Below are positions 1 to 6,380 of a DNA stretch of 9,499 nt, piece by piece; within the stretch, counting starts at the first letter, position 1; each line of letters opens with the position of its first letter. The stretch is from Alphaproteobacteria bacterium (GTDB lineage: Bacteria; Pseudomonadota; Alphaproteobacteria; UBA8366; JADFVY01). The notes under the pieces were generated by a model. That model was not told the origin of the DNA. It searched no databases and saw only the letters and a program-made list of their open reading frames with translations. Position numbers and translations under genes: made by a program. The DNA is taken from assembly GCA_029881615.1 (NCBI GenBank), contig JAOUMF010000041.1:1-9499 (forward strand). The letters run 5' to 3'.

Positions 1-472
1 GCACGAAGCGCTGGAAGCGCTGATTGGCGTGCGCCAGGCCGAGGGTATGCGATTGGAGGCGATCCTGCGGGACCGCCTGGATGAGCTTGACGAGTTGTGC
101 AACGAGGCCGAGGGCGCGGCTTCCCTGCGTACCGCGGCGATCCGCGAAAGGCTGGCGCAACAGGTGCAGGATTTGCTGGATATGAGCCCCGCCCTGTCGG
201 AGGAACGGCTGGCGCAGGAGGCCGCGGTTCTGGCGGTCAAGGCGGATATCCGCGAGGAACTGGACCGGTTGAAATCCCATATTGAGGCCGCGCGTGGACT
301 GTTGGACGAAGAAGCCGCTGTCGGCCGCAAGATCGACTTCCTGTGCCAGGAATTCAATCGCGAGGCCAATACGCTTTGTTCCAAATCCGGCGATATCGAC
401 CTCACGCGGATCGGGCTGGCCATGAAGGCGGCCATCGACCAGTTCCGCGAACAGGCATTGAACGTCGAATAG
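1..472 (+). CDS. yicC: YicC/YloC family endoribonuclease, C-terminal part (5' end outside window)
   Basis: The reading frame is open from base 2 and ends at TAG 470-472, giving 156 residues, about the C-terminal half of a family whose members are near 290 residues. The C-terminal DUF1732 region is clear: an EELDRLKSHIEAARGLL-like helix, then VGRKIDFLCQEFNREANT, then SKSGDIDLTRIGLAMKAAI, closing with EQALNVE, as in E. coli YicC. The family is known as a single-strand endoribonuclease (YicC in E. coli affects the small RNA RyhB); the activity is not visible in this fragment. The rest of the visible part is rich in Glu, Leu and Arg and probably helical. The gene lies 13 bases upstream of gmk on the same strand, a pairing common in proteobacteria, so the two are probably co-transcribed. 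The true start is left of the window; GTG 29 is only an internal codon. Confidence 0.93.
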   Translation, partial: HEALEALIGVRQAEGMRLEAILRDRLDELDELCNEAEGAASLRTAAIRERLAQQVQDLLDMSPALSEERLAQEAAVLAVKADIREELDRLKSHIEAARGLLDEEAAVGRKIDFLCQEFNREANTLCSKSGDIDLTRIGLAMKAAIDQFREQALNVE

Positions 473-485
473 GGTGGGGGCGGAG

Positions 486-1130
486 ATGAGCGATACCGAT
501 CCCTACCGGATCAGCCGGCGCGGCCTGATGCTGGTGCTGTCGTCTCCGTCGGGCGCCGGAAAGACGACGATTGCGCGCGAGATACTGTCGCGCGACGATA
601 ATCTGCGCATGTCGGTGTCCGCGACCACGCGGCCCAAGCGACCGGGCGAGGTAGAGGGGCTCGACTACTACTTCGTGAAGGAAGAAAAGTTCCGCCTGAT
701 GGCGAACCGGCAGGAATTGCTGGAACATGCCACGGTATTTGGCAATCTGTACGGTACGCCGCGCGCGCCGGTCGAGGGCTCGCTGGCCGCCGGCCAGGAT
801 GTGCTGTTCGATATCGACTGGCAGGGCACCCAGCAGGTGCGCGAGGCAGCGCGCGAGGACCTTGTCTCGGTCTTCATCCTGCCGCCCACCACGCAGGAAC
901 TGGAACGCCGCCTGAAGGCCCGCGCCCAGGACAGCGCCGAGGTCGTCGCCCAGCGCATGAGCAAGGCCGCCGACGAGATGAGCCATTATCCCGAATATGA
1001 CTACATCATCGTCAATCACGATATCAAAACCAGCGTCGCCCAGGTACAGGCCATCCTGACCGCCGAACGCCTGCGCCGCGAACGCCAGATCGGGCTGGGC
1101 GATTTCGTGCGGGGTCTGCGCGAGGGGTAG
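486..1130 (+). CDS. gmk: Guanylate kinase
   Basis: Cytoplasmic enzyme that phosphorylates GMP to GDP with ATP, linking purine synthesis to GTP and dGTP pools. The 214-residue product has the usual bacterial length. The P-loop SPSGAGKT is at residues 20-27, followed by the GMP-binding stretch ATTRPKRPGEVEGLDYYFV at about 42-60, the FGNLYGTP segment, DIDWQGTQQVRE (the nucleotide-kinase D-x-D-x-Q-G motif) and an arginine-rich lid around ELERRLKARAQD. The C-terminal segment has the usual YDYIIVNHD motif. I chose ATG 486 because GTG 474 would add only VGAE; a G-rich tract at 476-480 can serve as ribosome binding site, although GGAG at 482-485 abuts the ATG too closely to be useful. The gene follows yicC with 13 bases between. 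No convincing terminator was seen after TAG 1128-1130. Confidence 0.97.
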   Translation: MSDTDPYRISRRGLMLVLSSPSGAGKTTIAREILSRDDNLRMSVSATTRPKRPGEVEGLDYYFVKEEKFRLMANRQELLEHATVFGNLYGTPRAPVEGSLAAGQDVLFDIDWQGTQQVREAAREDLVSVFILPPTTQELERRLKARAQDSAEVVAQRMSKAADEMSHYPEYDYIIVNHDIKTSVAQVQAILTAERLRRERQIGLGDFVRGLREG

Positions 1131-1226
1131 GAGGGGCGGCCCGCCTGCCGGTTCTTTGTGACTTGTTAACCTCTGGTCCCACACAATCCGCAATTACCAT
1201 CAACAAATGGCTTTGCGGGCTTCAGC

Positions 1227-1787
1227 ATGACGGACGAACCACAGCAGACACTCCAGGATCGCATAGAGGCGAAAGCGCGGGAAGCTTGGCCGGTCTGGGA
1301 ATGGCTGCTCATCCTGTGGTTGCTCGGCATGCCGATTCTGCTGGGATTGGTCTATACGGCGATGGTCGAAAATGCCGCCGGTGGAGCACTACCTTATGAG
1401 AGATATCAAACTGTCCTTTATGTAATGAGCGGAAGTACAGCTGTGATGTTCATTACAACGACAGCTGCTGTTAACCGCGGATGGCATCGACGATTACTCG
1501 GATGGTCCGAACCGAGCAGGATTGCGCCTGGCCCGTTTCGGTTTGGCTGGGCCTTGCTGGAAATATATGGCCGACGCTGGATGGGTTTCGTTTTGATGAT
1601 GGTGGGGTTGCAGGTTCTCAAAAAGTTGGTCGGCATTGACGAAGTGAATACGGTTCCTGAAATTTTCTGGGTGTCGCAGGCGCTTTTTGGGTGGTTTTTT
1701 GCGGGGACCTTAGCTTTGCTGGTGTTGGTTTCATTTGTTGGCCTGTTTGTCCAGCTAAGGCTGAGAGACAGAGGCGGGAGGCCATAG
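1227..1787 (+). CDS. Hypothetical multi-pass membrane protein
   Basis: Not recognised. The 186-residue product begins with a charged, polar N-terminus (to about residue 22), then shows four likely membrane segments at about residues 24-46, 62-82, 117-136 and 148-176, joined by a short basic loop (NRGWHRRLLGW, about 83-93) and a second loop rich in Pro, Arg and Trp, and ends in a basic tail RLRDRGGRP. It therefore looks like a small inner-membrane protein; no catalytic or transport motif is visible. The start ATG 1227 fits the start of the acidic, polar leader, but the upstream sequence has no strong Shine-Dalgarno, so an internal start is possible. It stands alone, 96 bases after gmk and on the same strand, and its second half is more AT-rich than neighbouring genes (28 of 60 bases G+C at 1681-1740). 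It directly precedes the decayed grxD remnant, so it may belong to a variable part of the genome. I am confident it is coding, not of what it does. Confidence 0.72.
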   Translation: MTDEPQQTLQDRIEAKAREAWPVWEWLLILWLLGMPILLGLVYTAMVENAAGGALPYERYQTVLYVMSGSTAVMFITTTAAVNRGWHRRLLGWSEPSRIAPGPFRFGWALLEIYGRRWMGFVLMMVGLQVLKKLVGIDEVNTVPEIFWVSQALFGWFFAGTLALLVLVSFVGLFVQLRLRDRGGRP

Positions 1788-1796
1788 TCCAATAGA

Positions 1797-1813
1797 ATCC
1801 CCTCGGGGCAGCT
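1797..1813 (-). terminator. Decayed grxD terminator remnant
   Basis: CCCCTCGGGGCAGC at 1799-1812 resembles the core CCCTTGGGGCAGCC of the functional terminator after intact grxD (3441-3453), and lies in the same place relative to the fragmentary stop codon. The outer stem and the T-run of the intact version are missing here, so it probably no longer works. It shows that the duplicated block includes the 3' flank of grxD, not only coding sequence. Confidence 0.4.
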
Positions 1814-1946
1814 CGTAACGTTAGTCCGCGCGCTACGCCGTCTGGGGCTGGATGCCCTTTTCGGCCATGATCTGCTGCAACTCGCCTCTCTCATACATTT
1901 CCGTGGCGATGTCGCGGCCGCCGACGAATTTACCGTCTATCTCCAG
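1814..1946. repeat. Imperfect direct repeat, left copy (grxD 3' end)
   Basis: This segment pairs with 3468-3601 in the same orientation. Shared blocks include CGTAACG, AGTCCGCGCG, TCTCATACATTTCC and GCCGCCGACGAATT, with substitutions between. The two copies bracket about 1.5 kb that carries the GerW-like, DUF2953-like and 85-residue genes. The pair may reflect a tandem duplication, or integration of DNA that brought its own grxD 3' end; no integrase is present to decide. Confidence 0.75.
1833..1946 (-). pseudogene. 3' fragment of a second grxD copy (monothiol glutaredoxin C-terminus)
   Basis: Read on the minus strand, this stretch encodes 37 residues from LEIDGKFVGG to a TAG at 1833-1835. 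By hand alignment 26 of 37 match the C-terminus of the intact GrxD at 3488-3826, including FVGG, the EMYE and GELQQM segments and AEKGIQ. The part that would carry the CGFS active site and the WPTIP glutathione-binding loop is missing. The frame continues upstream for only 12 more sense codons, of doubtful similarity, before TGA at 1983-1985. The Cys of the GGCD motif is Arg here. With no start and no active site it cannot be a working glutaredoxin. The differences fall mostly at codons with silent or mild changes, so it may have separated from the intact copy long ago, or derive from a diverged donor. Confidence 0.8.
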
Positions 1947-2043
1947 AGCGGATTTGATGATGGGGTCCAGAGTTTCCGGACTTCATGAAGTTGTCGGTAT
2001 ACTCGTTCAAAGGTGGCTTTATTCTAATGCCACGATGTTGACT

Positions 2044-2073
2044 CACATCAACGACGCGGGTCGTGCAGATGTG
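2044..2073. repeat. Imperfect inverted repeat upstream of the GerW-like gene
   Basis: Two nested 5-base arms pair: CACAT (2044-2048) with ATGTG (2069-2073), and ACGAC (2051-2055) with GTCGT (2060-2064) around a GCGG loop, separated by a 2/4-base internal loop. It could be a cruciform or RNA hairpin, an operator, or chance. The sequence after it on the + strand is AT-rich but is not a clean T-run, so I do not call it a terminator. Confidence 0.35.
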
Positions 2074-2153
2074 TAAACTTTATTACAATAACCTCCCACA
2101 TCCGATCATTCTTCAATTCCGACAGTCCAAAGCGCAATTGCGTGGCGGGCGAT

Positions 2154-2158
2154 GGAGG
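2154..2158 (+). promoter_or_regulatory. Ribosome binding site that sets the GerW-like start
   Basis: GGAGG followed by a four-base gap to ATG 2163 is the best Shine-Dalgarno of the variable interval. It decides for ATG 2163 over the in-frame upstream ATG at 2142, which has no such signal and would place this site inside the coding sequence. Confidence 0.7.
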
Positions 2159-2162
2159 AGAA

Positions 2163-2534
2163 ATGAAAGACGTAGAAAGCCTTTTTGCCAAAGCGATCGA
2201 AGAGATCGAGCGGATGCTCAATACCAAGACGGTGGTGGGCGAGCCGATTGTTGTCGATGGCAATACCCTGATCCCGCTGGTGAGTGTCGGTTTTGGCTTT
2301 GGCGTCGGTGCCGGCGAGGGCACTGACCCAGGCAAGGGCGCCGGAACCGGTGGCGGTACGGGTGGCGGCGGGGGCGTTAAACCCGTGGCCATGATTGTTG
2401 TCAACAAGGACGGCGTTCGGATCGAGTCGATTAAAGGGAGCACGGCCTCGGCTTTCGAAAAGGTAGCCGAAAAGGTGGCAGAAACCGTCGGTAAAGCGAC
2501 GGCCGCTAAATCGGGACGCAGCAAAGCCGAATAA
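2163..2534 (+). CDS. GerW/YtfJ family protein (spore_YtfJ type)
   Basis: The 123-residue product matches the architecture of B. subtilis GerW (YtfJ), needed there for normal spore germination. An N-terminal helix (residues 1-20) is followed by the family core: TKTVVGEPIVVDGNTLIPL, VSVGFGFGVGAG (42-51), a glycine-rich linker (51-71) and then VKPVAMIVVNKDGVRI (72-87). The C-terminus is a Lys/Ala-rich helix, EKVAEKVAETVGKATAAK. No signal peptide or membrane segment is seen, so it is probably cytoplasmic or bound to the membrane through a partner. It is the first gene of a three-gene unit: the stop TAA 2532-2534 lies three bases before the GTG of the DUF2953-like gene. In Bacillus the homologues ytfJ and ytfI are also adjacent. 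The organism shows no sign of being a spore former, so the role here must differ or be more general; it is unknown. Confidence 0.85.
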   Translation: MKDVESLFAKAIEEIERMLNTKTVVGEPIVVDGNTLIPLVSVGFGFGVGAGEGTDPGKGAGTGGGTGGGGGVKPVAMIVVNKDGVRIESIKGSTASAFEKVAEKVAETVGKATAAKSGRSKAE

Positions 2535-2537
2535 GCA

Positions 2538-3149
2538 GTGGCTTCCATTGCGCTAATGATTGGGGTGCTGCTGACACTCGTTATTGCGCTCTTGGCAGTG
2601 CCGTTAACGGTTGTGTTTTCGATTCACCGAATCGAGGACACTCGGGGATATGTCCGTTTTCGATGGCTCTTTGGGCTTGTAAGTTTCGAGCTCCGCATCC
2701 CTCAAGCTGCCCAAGCAGAGCGGCGACCCGAGTCCGGGGCAGGGAAAGTGGAAAAGTTGTCCAGGCGGAAAGAACAAGAGAGCCGCGCGGGCGAACTGTT
2801 TTCGCTGCTGAAACAATCGGCGTTTCGCCAGCGTATCTATAAGTTCATCCGCGATATGTTGCGCGCGACCCATGCTCGGAATTTGTTTCTTCGATTGCGG
2901 ATCGGTCTGGGCGACCCCGCCGACACCGGCTGCCTGTGGGCCATTATCGGGCCCATCGCCGGGATGGCGCAGAACTTCAGAAGCGCGGCAGTGCGCATCG
3001 AACCGGAATTCATCGATCCGGTATTTGAAGTCGAGAGTCACGGGCGATTTCGGCTGGTGCCGATTCAGTTTCTCGCCCTGGTGGCGGCGTTCATGCTGTC
3101 GCCGGTCATGCTGCGGGCGTGGCGGCATCTGTATAAGGGGAATGCTTGA
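2538..3149 (+). CDS. DUF2953-like membrane-anchored protein (YtfI-like)
   Basis: The 203-residue product has a hydrophobic N-terminal segment (about residues 3-27), then RGYVRFRWLFGLVSFELRI (about 36-54), which resembles the strand pair after the anchor in DUF2953 proteins. A charged, Lys/Arg/Glu-rich linker follows (about 58-90), and then a second conserved block, LRLRIGLGDPADTGCLWAI (about 117-135), with the G-x-G-D-x-A-x-TG pattern typical of the family. A stretch of the type RIEPEFIDPVFEVESHGRFR precedes a C-terminal hydrophobic segment at about 173-194. The likely form is a membrane protein with a soluble middle domain. Function is unknown even in Bacillus. GTG 2538 was chosen because it directly follows the GerW-like stop; ATG 2556 is a second candidate and neither has a strong ribosome binding site, which suggests translational coupling. 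Assignment to DUF2953 rests on motif memory and the gene neighbour. Confidence 0.75.
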   Translation: MASIALMIGVLLTLVIALLAVPLTVVFSIHRIEDTRGYVRFRWLFGLVSFELRIPQAAQAERRPESGAGKVEKLSRRKEQESRAGELFSLLKQSAFRQRIYKFIRDMLRATHARNLFLRLRIGLGDPADTGCLWAIIGPIAGMAQNFRSAAVRIEPEFIDPVFEVESHGRFRLVPIQFLALVAAFMLSPVMLRAWRHLYKGNA

Positions 3150-3407
3150 ATGGAGGCGCTACGGGCAGCCAGCCCATTGCGGCTTGGCGATGTCACGCTC
3201 GTGCCGATCGAGCGTACCGGGATTCGATCCAATATGGGCGGTGCGGGATATTGGGTAAGTGCCTTTAAGGAAGCCTTTGCTGTTGTCGTGTGCGATGCAA
3301 GCGGGGTACGCGCGTTCGACGCGGATTCGTCAGAAATTGCGCTCGATGCCCTGATTCGAAAAACGCCTGATCTCGGCGCTATCCTTTCCAACCTTTCGGC
3401 ATCGTGA
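3150..3407 (+). CDS. Small protein of unknown function, third gene of the GerW/DUF2953 unit
   Basis: The 85-residue product has no signal peptide or membrane segment. ATG 3150 immediately follows the TGA of the DUF2953-like gene (TGAATG), with AAGGGG at about 3135-3140 as ribosome binding site, so it belongs to the same transcript. The core reads GDVTLVPIERTGIR (13-26), then GGAGYWVSAFKEAFAVVVCDASGVRAF (30-56), then a helical end ALDALIRKTPDLGAILSNL. The order TL-x-P, then a glycine stretch, then A-x-VV followed by GVR is the same as in the GerW-like protein (TLIPL ... GGG ... VAMIVVNKDGVRI). I infer a shortened GerW-like fold, but the identity is low and I do not recognise a named family. 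One Cys (residue 48) lies in the second strand. It is convergent with grxD, which ends 80 bases away. Confidence 0.75.
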   Translation: MEALRAASPLRLGDVTLVPIERTGIRSNMGGAGYWVSAFKEAFAVVVCDASGVRAFDADSSEIALDALIRKTPDLGAILSNLSAS

Positions 3408-3428
3408 CCACTTGGTGCCCTCACCATG

Positions 3429-3459
3429 AAAAAGGGCCGCCCTTGGGGCAGCCCTTTCG
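3429..3459 (-). terminator. Intrinsic terminator of the purC-grxD operon
   Basis: On the minus strand, downstream of the grxD stop, AAAGGGC (3431-3437) pairs with GCCCTTT (3451-3457) and GCCC (3439-3442) with GGGC (3446-3449) around a three-base loop, with one C/A mismatch. Minus-strand transcription reads through the stem into TTTTT, which fits a Rho-independent terminator. On the + strand no T-run follows, so it is a weaker terminator for the GerW-like unit, although the hairpin could still help it. Confidence 0.85.
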
Positions 3460-3467
3460 TAATTCAG

Positions 3468-3601
3468 CGTAACGCCAGTCCGCGCGGTTAGTGCGTTTGG
3501 GTCTGGATGCCTTTTTCGGCCATCATCTGCTGCAGTTCGCCGGTCTCATACATTTCCTTGACGATGTCGCAGCCGCCGACGAATTCACCCTTCACGTAGA
3601 G
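3468..3601. repeat. Imperfect direct repeat, right copy (inside intact grxD 3' end)
   Basis: This is the intact partner of 1814-1946. It covers the flank just after the stop codon and the last 37 codons of working grxD. The two copies have the same orientation and are separated by about 1.5 kb. The intact version has one extra G beside the stop codon relative to the remnant. Confidence 0.75.
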
Positions 3602-3826
3602 CTGCGGGATGGTCGGCCAGTTGCTGAAGCTCTTGATGCCCTCGCGGATGCCCGGGTCTTCCAGCACGTTGATGCCCTTGAACTTAACGCCCAAGTGGGT
3701 CATCACCTGCGCCACGACCGAGGAGAAGCCGCATTGCGGAAATACGGGCGTGCCCTTCATGAAGACCACCACGTCATTTTCCGAAACTTCTTCGCGGATA
3801 CGGTCGAAAACTACATTATTGTCCAT
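3488..3826 (-). CDS. grxD: Monothiol CGFS glutaredoxin (GrxD/Grx4 type)
   Basis: The 112-residue protein has the length and motifs of the single-domain CGFS glutaredoxins: KGTP (residues 24-27), the CGFS active site at 32-35, WPTIPQ at 70-75 that helps bind glutathione, and GGCD at 84-87. In this family the Cys and glutathione jointly ligate a [2Fe-2S] cluster, and the protein carries or delivers clusters and pairs with BolA proteins in the cytoplasm. Its neighbour upstream is exactly a bolA gene, 65 bases away on the same strand. ATG 3826 is preceded by AGGA at 3837-3840 with a ten-base gap, an acceptable ribosome binding site. It is the last gene of the operon, followed by an intrinsic terminator at 3429-3459. 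A decayed second copy of its 3' end lies at 1833-1946. Confidence 0.97.
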   Translation of the reverse strand: MDNNVVFDRIREEVSENDVVVFMKGTPVFPQCGFSSVVAQVMTHLGVKFKGINVLEDPGIREGIKSFSNWPTIPQLYVKGEFVGGCDIVKEMYETGELQQMMAEKGIQTQTH

Positions 3827-3849
3827 GTTTCAATGATCCTTGTCTGTCG

Positions 3850-3866
3850 GGCCGCGCCGCGCGGCC
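3850..3866 (-). other. GC-rich hairpin between bolA and grxD
   Basis: A perfect 7-base stem, GGCCGCG (3850-3856) with CGCGGCC (3860-3866), closes a three-base loop. On the minus strand no T-run follows it, and the T-run after the bolA stop lies before it, so it is not a terminator. It may fold in the mRNA and affect processing or the ratio of BolA to GrxD; it may equally be chance in a GC-rich gap. Confidence 0.5.
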
Positions 3867-3891
3867 AATCTCTGGTCTCGTGTGAAAAAAT

Positions 3892-4125
3892 TCAGTCCGC
3901 CGCCGCGGTCTGCAGCGCCAGCGCATGCAACTCGCCACCCATGCGGCCTTGCAATGCGGCATAGACCATCTGGTGCTGCTGAACGCGGTTCTTGCCCTTG
4001 AAGGCGGCGGAACGGACATAGGCCGAATAATGATCGCCGTCGCCGCGCAAATCCTCGATCCGGATTTCCGCGTCCGGCAGGGCTTCCTTGATCAGCCGTT
4101 CGATCTCGCTCGCTTCCATTGCCAT
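3892..4125 (-). CDS. bolA: BolA family protein (BolA2-like)
   Basis: The 77-residue product is a short BolA-family protein. Such proteins bind a [2Fe-2S] cluster together with CGFS glutaredoxins, and act in iron-sulfur trafficking or, in some cases, as regulators. The sequence shows the acidic stretch EALPDAEIRIEDLRGDGDHY (15-33), the signature FKGKNRVQQHQMVYAAL (42-58) with the conserved His at 51, and the C-terminal ELHALAL (65-71) with a second conserved His at 67. The start was set at ATG 4125 (MAMEAS...): the frame continues further upstream but would add 23 residues overlapping the end of purL, and AGGG at about 4135-4138 suits ATG 4125. It lies 39 bases after purL and 65 bases before grxD, on the same strand. 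The bolA-grxD pairing is widespread and supports joint function. Whether it regulates transcription is not shown here. Confidence 0.93.
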   Translation of the reverse strand: MAMEASEIERLIKEALPDAEIRIEDLRGDGDHYSAYVRSAAFKGKNRVQQHQMVYAALQGRMGGELHALALQTAAAD

Positions 4126-4163
4126 ATATGCGTTTCCCTGTTTCTTGAACCATGCACCCGGAT

Positions 4164-6380
4164 TTACGGGCGCGCCATAAATGCCGGCAACCATTCCTCA
4201 TGGCTCCGCCGTAACTCCTGGATCGATATGGTATGGGTCCCGGCCACTGTCAACGCGTCACCGCCAGTTTGTCCAACCGACATGGCCGGCACCCCGGCTG
4301 CGGTGGCTTCGGCGATGATGTCGGCCCCGTTTTCCACCGCCATCAGATAGCGGGCCTGGTCTTCGCCGAACAGCCAGCCGTGCAGCGCCAGTCCGGCCGG
4401 CGCATCGGTCAGCGTCGCGCCGATGCCGCTGGCCATGGCCATTTCGGCCACCGCCGCGCCCAGTCCCCCGTCGGACAGATCGTGACAGGCCGCCACGCGC
4501 CCCGCCTGGATCAGTCCGCGCACGAAATCGCCATTGCGCTTCTCGGCGGTCAGGTCCACCGGCGGCGGCGCGCCTTCCGCCCGGCCTGCGATTTCGCGCA
4601 GATAGAGCGAGGCGCCCAGCCATCCCTTGGTGTCGCCGATCAGCACCAGATCAAGCCCCTCGCGCGGGATCGCCACGGTCACGGTCCGGTCCAGATCCTC
4701 GATCAGCCCCAGCCCGCCGATAACCGGGGTGGGCAGGATCGCCTCGCCACTGGTTTCGTTGTACAGCGACACATTGCCCGAAACGACCGGGAAATTCAGC
4801 GCCCGGCAAGCCGTTCCCATGCCGGAAACCGCGCCGGCGATCTGGCCCATGATGCGGGGTTTCTGCGGATTGCCGAAATTCAGGTTGTTGGTCACGGCCA
4901 GGGGAGTCGCCCCGACCGCGGTCAGGTTCCGCCAGGCCTCGGCCACCGCTTGCTTGCCGCCTTCTTCCGGGTCGGCCAGGCAGTAGCGCGGCGTTGAATC
5001 CGTGGTGATGGCGAGCGCACGGTCGGTTCCGTGGATGCGTACAACGGCCGAATCGCCGCCCGGGCGCTGGTTGGTGTCGGCCATGACCATATGGTCGTAT
5101 TGTTCCCATATCCAGCGGCGCGAGGCCATGTTCGGGCAGCCGACAATCTGCTTCAGCGCTTCCATGGGATCGTTCGGCGCGGCGACATCGTCGATATGGA
5201 TGATCGGCGATTTCGGTGTCGGCTCCCAGGGCCGGTCATATTCCGGGGCGTTGTCTACCAGCGGCGCGACCTCGATGTCGCCGACGGTCTCGCCGTGGAA
5301 TTTCAGCACCAGCCGCCCGGTATCGGTAACCCGCCCGATTACCGCGAAATCCAGTTCCCATTTCTCGAAGATCGCGCGCGCCTCGGCCTCGCGGCCGGGT
5401 TTGAGCACGATGAGCATGCGCTCCTGGCTTTCCGACAGCATCAATTCGTATGGCGTCATGCCTTCCTCGCGCATCGGCACGAGGTCGAGATCCAGTTCGA
5501 CGCCGACACTGCCTTTCGAGGCCATTTCCACGCCCGACGAGGTTAATCCCGCGGCACCCATGTCCTGAATGGCCACGATCGCATCGGTCGCCATCAGTTC
5601 GAGGCAGGCTTCCATCACCAGCTTTTCGGTGAAGGGGTCGCCGACCTGTACAGTGGGGCGTTTTTCTTCCGAATCCTGGTCGAACTCCGCGCTGGCCATG
5701 GTTGCGCCATGGATACCGTCGCGGCCGGTCTTCGATCCAACATAGACCACCGGGTTGCCCGGGCCGCCGGCCGCCGAATAGAAAATACGGTCCGCGTCGG
5801 CGATGCCCACGGTCATGGCGTTGACCAGGATATTGCCGTTATAGGCCGGGTCGAACTCGGTCTCGCCGCCGACGGTCGGCACCCCGATACAGTTGCCATA
5901 GCCGCCGATGCCGGCGACCACGCCCGATACCAGATGGCGGGTCTTGGGATGGTCGGGACTGCCGAAACGCAGGGCATTCATGTTGGCGACGGGCCGCGCG
6001 CCCATGGTGAAGACGTCGCGCAGGATGCCGCCCACGCCGGTCGCCGCGCCCTGGTAGGGTTCGATGAAGCTGGGATGGTTGTGGCTCTCGATCTTGAATA
6101 TCGCCGCCAGCCCCTCGCCGATATCCACCACGCCGGCATTCTCGCCGGGCCCGCAGATCACTTGCGGTCCCTCGGTCGGCAGGGTTTTCAGCCAGACCTT
6201 AGAGCTTTTGTAGGAACAATGCTCCGACCACATGGCCGAAAATACGCCAAGCTCGGTAATGTTGGGCTCGCGCCCCATGATCTTCAGGATCAGGGCATAT
6301 TCGTCGGTCGACAGGCCATGTTCGGCGACCAGTTCCGGTGTGATCTCGATGGCTTTCGATGCGGCTGTGGCTGCACTCAT
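4164..6380 (-). CDS. purL: FGAM synthase large subunit, small-type PurL
   Basis: Phosphoribosylformylglycinamidine synthase II converts FGAR to FGAM with ATP, using ammonia made by PurQ. At 738 residues it is the short form that needs separate PurQ and PurS, both present here. Markers are W-SEHCSYK at 51-58 with the conserved His 54, [10 protein letters not shown] (77-86), the metal and substrate loop [19 protein letters not shown] from about 98, [13 protein letters not shown], and [10 protein letters not shown] (632-641). NNLNFGNP and [10 protein letters not shown] in the middle match the second half of the duplicated fold. ATG 6380 overlaps the purQ stop (ATGA, 6377-6380), and GGAGG at 6391-6395 inside purQ gives a ribosome binding site; an upstream in-frame extension was not used. 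The overlap implies translational coupling. The gene is followed by bolA after 39 bases. Confidence 0.98.
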   Translation of the reverse strand: MSAATAASKAIEITPELVAEHGLSTDEYALILKIMGREPNITELGVFSAMWSEHCSYKSSKVWLKTLPTEGPQVICGPGENAGVVDIGEGLAAIFKIESHNHPSFIEPYQGAATGVGGILRDVFTMGARPVANMNALRFGSPDHPKTRHLVSGVVAGIGGYGNCIGVPTVGGETEFDPAYNGNILVNAMTVGIADADRIFYSAAGGPGNPVVYVGSKTGRDGIHGATMASAEFDQDSEEKRPTVQVGDPFTEKLVMEACLELMATDAIVAIQDMGAAGLTSSGVEMASKGSVGVELDLDLVPMREEGMTPYELMLSESQERMLIVLKPGREAEARAIFEKWELDFAVIGRVTDTGRLVLKFHGETVGDIEVAPLVDNAPEYDRPWEPTPKSPIIHIDDVAAPNDPMEALKQIVGCPNMASRRWIWEQYDHMVMADTNQRPGGDSAVVRIHGTDRALAITTDSTPRYCLADPEEGGKQAVAEAWRNLTAVGATPLAVTNNLNFGNPQKPRIMGQIAGAVSGMGTACRALNFPVVSGNVSLYNETSGEAILPTPVIGGLGLIEDLDRTVTVAIPREGLDLVLIGDTKGWLGASLYLREIAGRAEGAPPPVDLTAEKRNGDFVRGLIQAGRVAACHDLSDGGLGAAVAEMAMASGIGATLTDAPAGLALHGWLFGEDQARYLMAVENGADIIAEATAAGVPAMSVGQTGGDALTVAGTHTISIQELRRSHEEWLPAFMARP

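Larger units (their letters stand above)
1788..2162. other. Gene-poor gap holding a grxD remnant and a hairpin-forming sequence
   Basis: This 375-base stretch lies between the membrane protein and the GerW-like gene. Its left half (about 1797-1946) is recognisable as a decayed copy of the 3' end of grxD and its terminator. Its right half is AT-rich, with an imperfect inverted repeat at 2044-2073. TATACT at 1998-2003 and TACAAT at 2084-2089 resemble -10 boxes, but neither has a matching -35 box at normal spacing, so no promoter is called for the downstream trio although one must lie near here or further upstream. No open frame here resembles a protein family. Confidence 0.6.

Noticed and set aside
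474..485. GTG start for gmk
   Set aside because: It adds only four residues and the ATG at 486 gives the usual N-terminus; the exact start remains slightly uncertain.
402..1193. Long minus-strand open frame (263 codons) opposite gmk
   Set aside because: It is the complement of a gene with unmistakable guanylate kinase motifs; long antisense frames are common in GC-rich DNA and the translation resembles no family.
1852..2076. Short + strand open frame over the grxD remnant
   Set aside because: It is the antisense of a sequence that clearly derives from grxD.
2329..2376. Glycine-codon run that looks like a DNA repeat
   Set aside because: It encodes the glycine-rich linker expected in GerW-family proteins and is not a separate element.
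2604..3128. Minus-strand open frame opposite the DUF2953-like gene
   Set aside because: Its composition is low in membrane or domain features, and the + strand frame shows membrane segments and conserved blocks and joins its neighbours closely.
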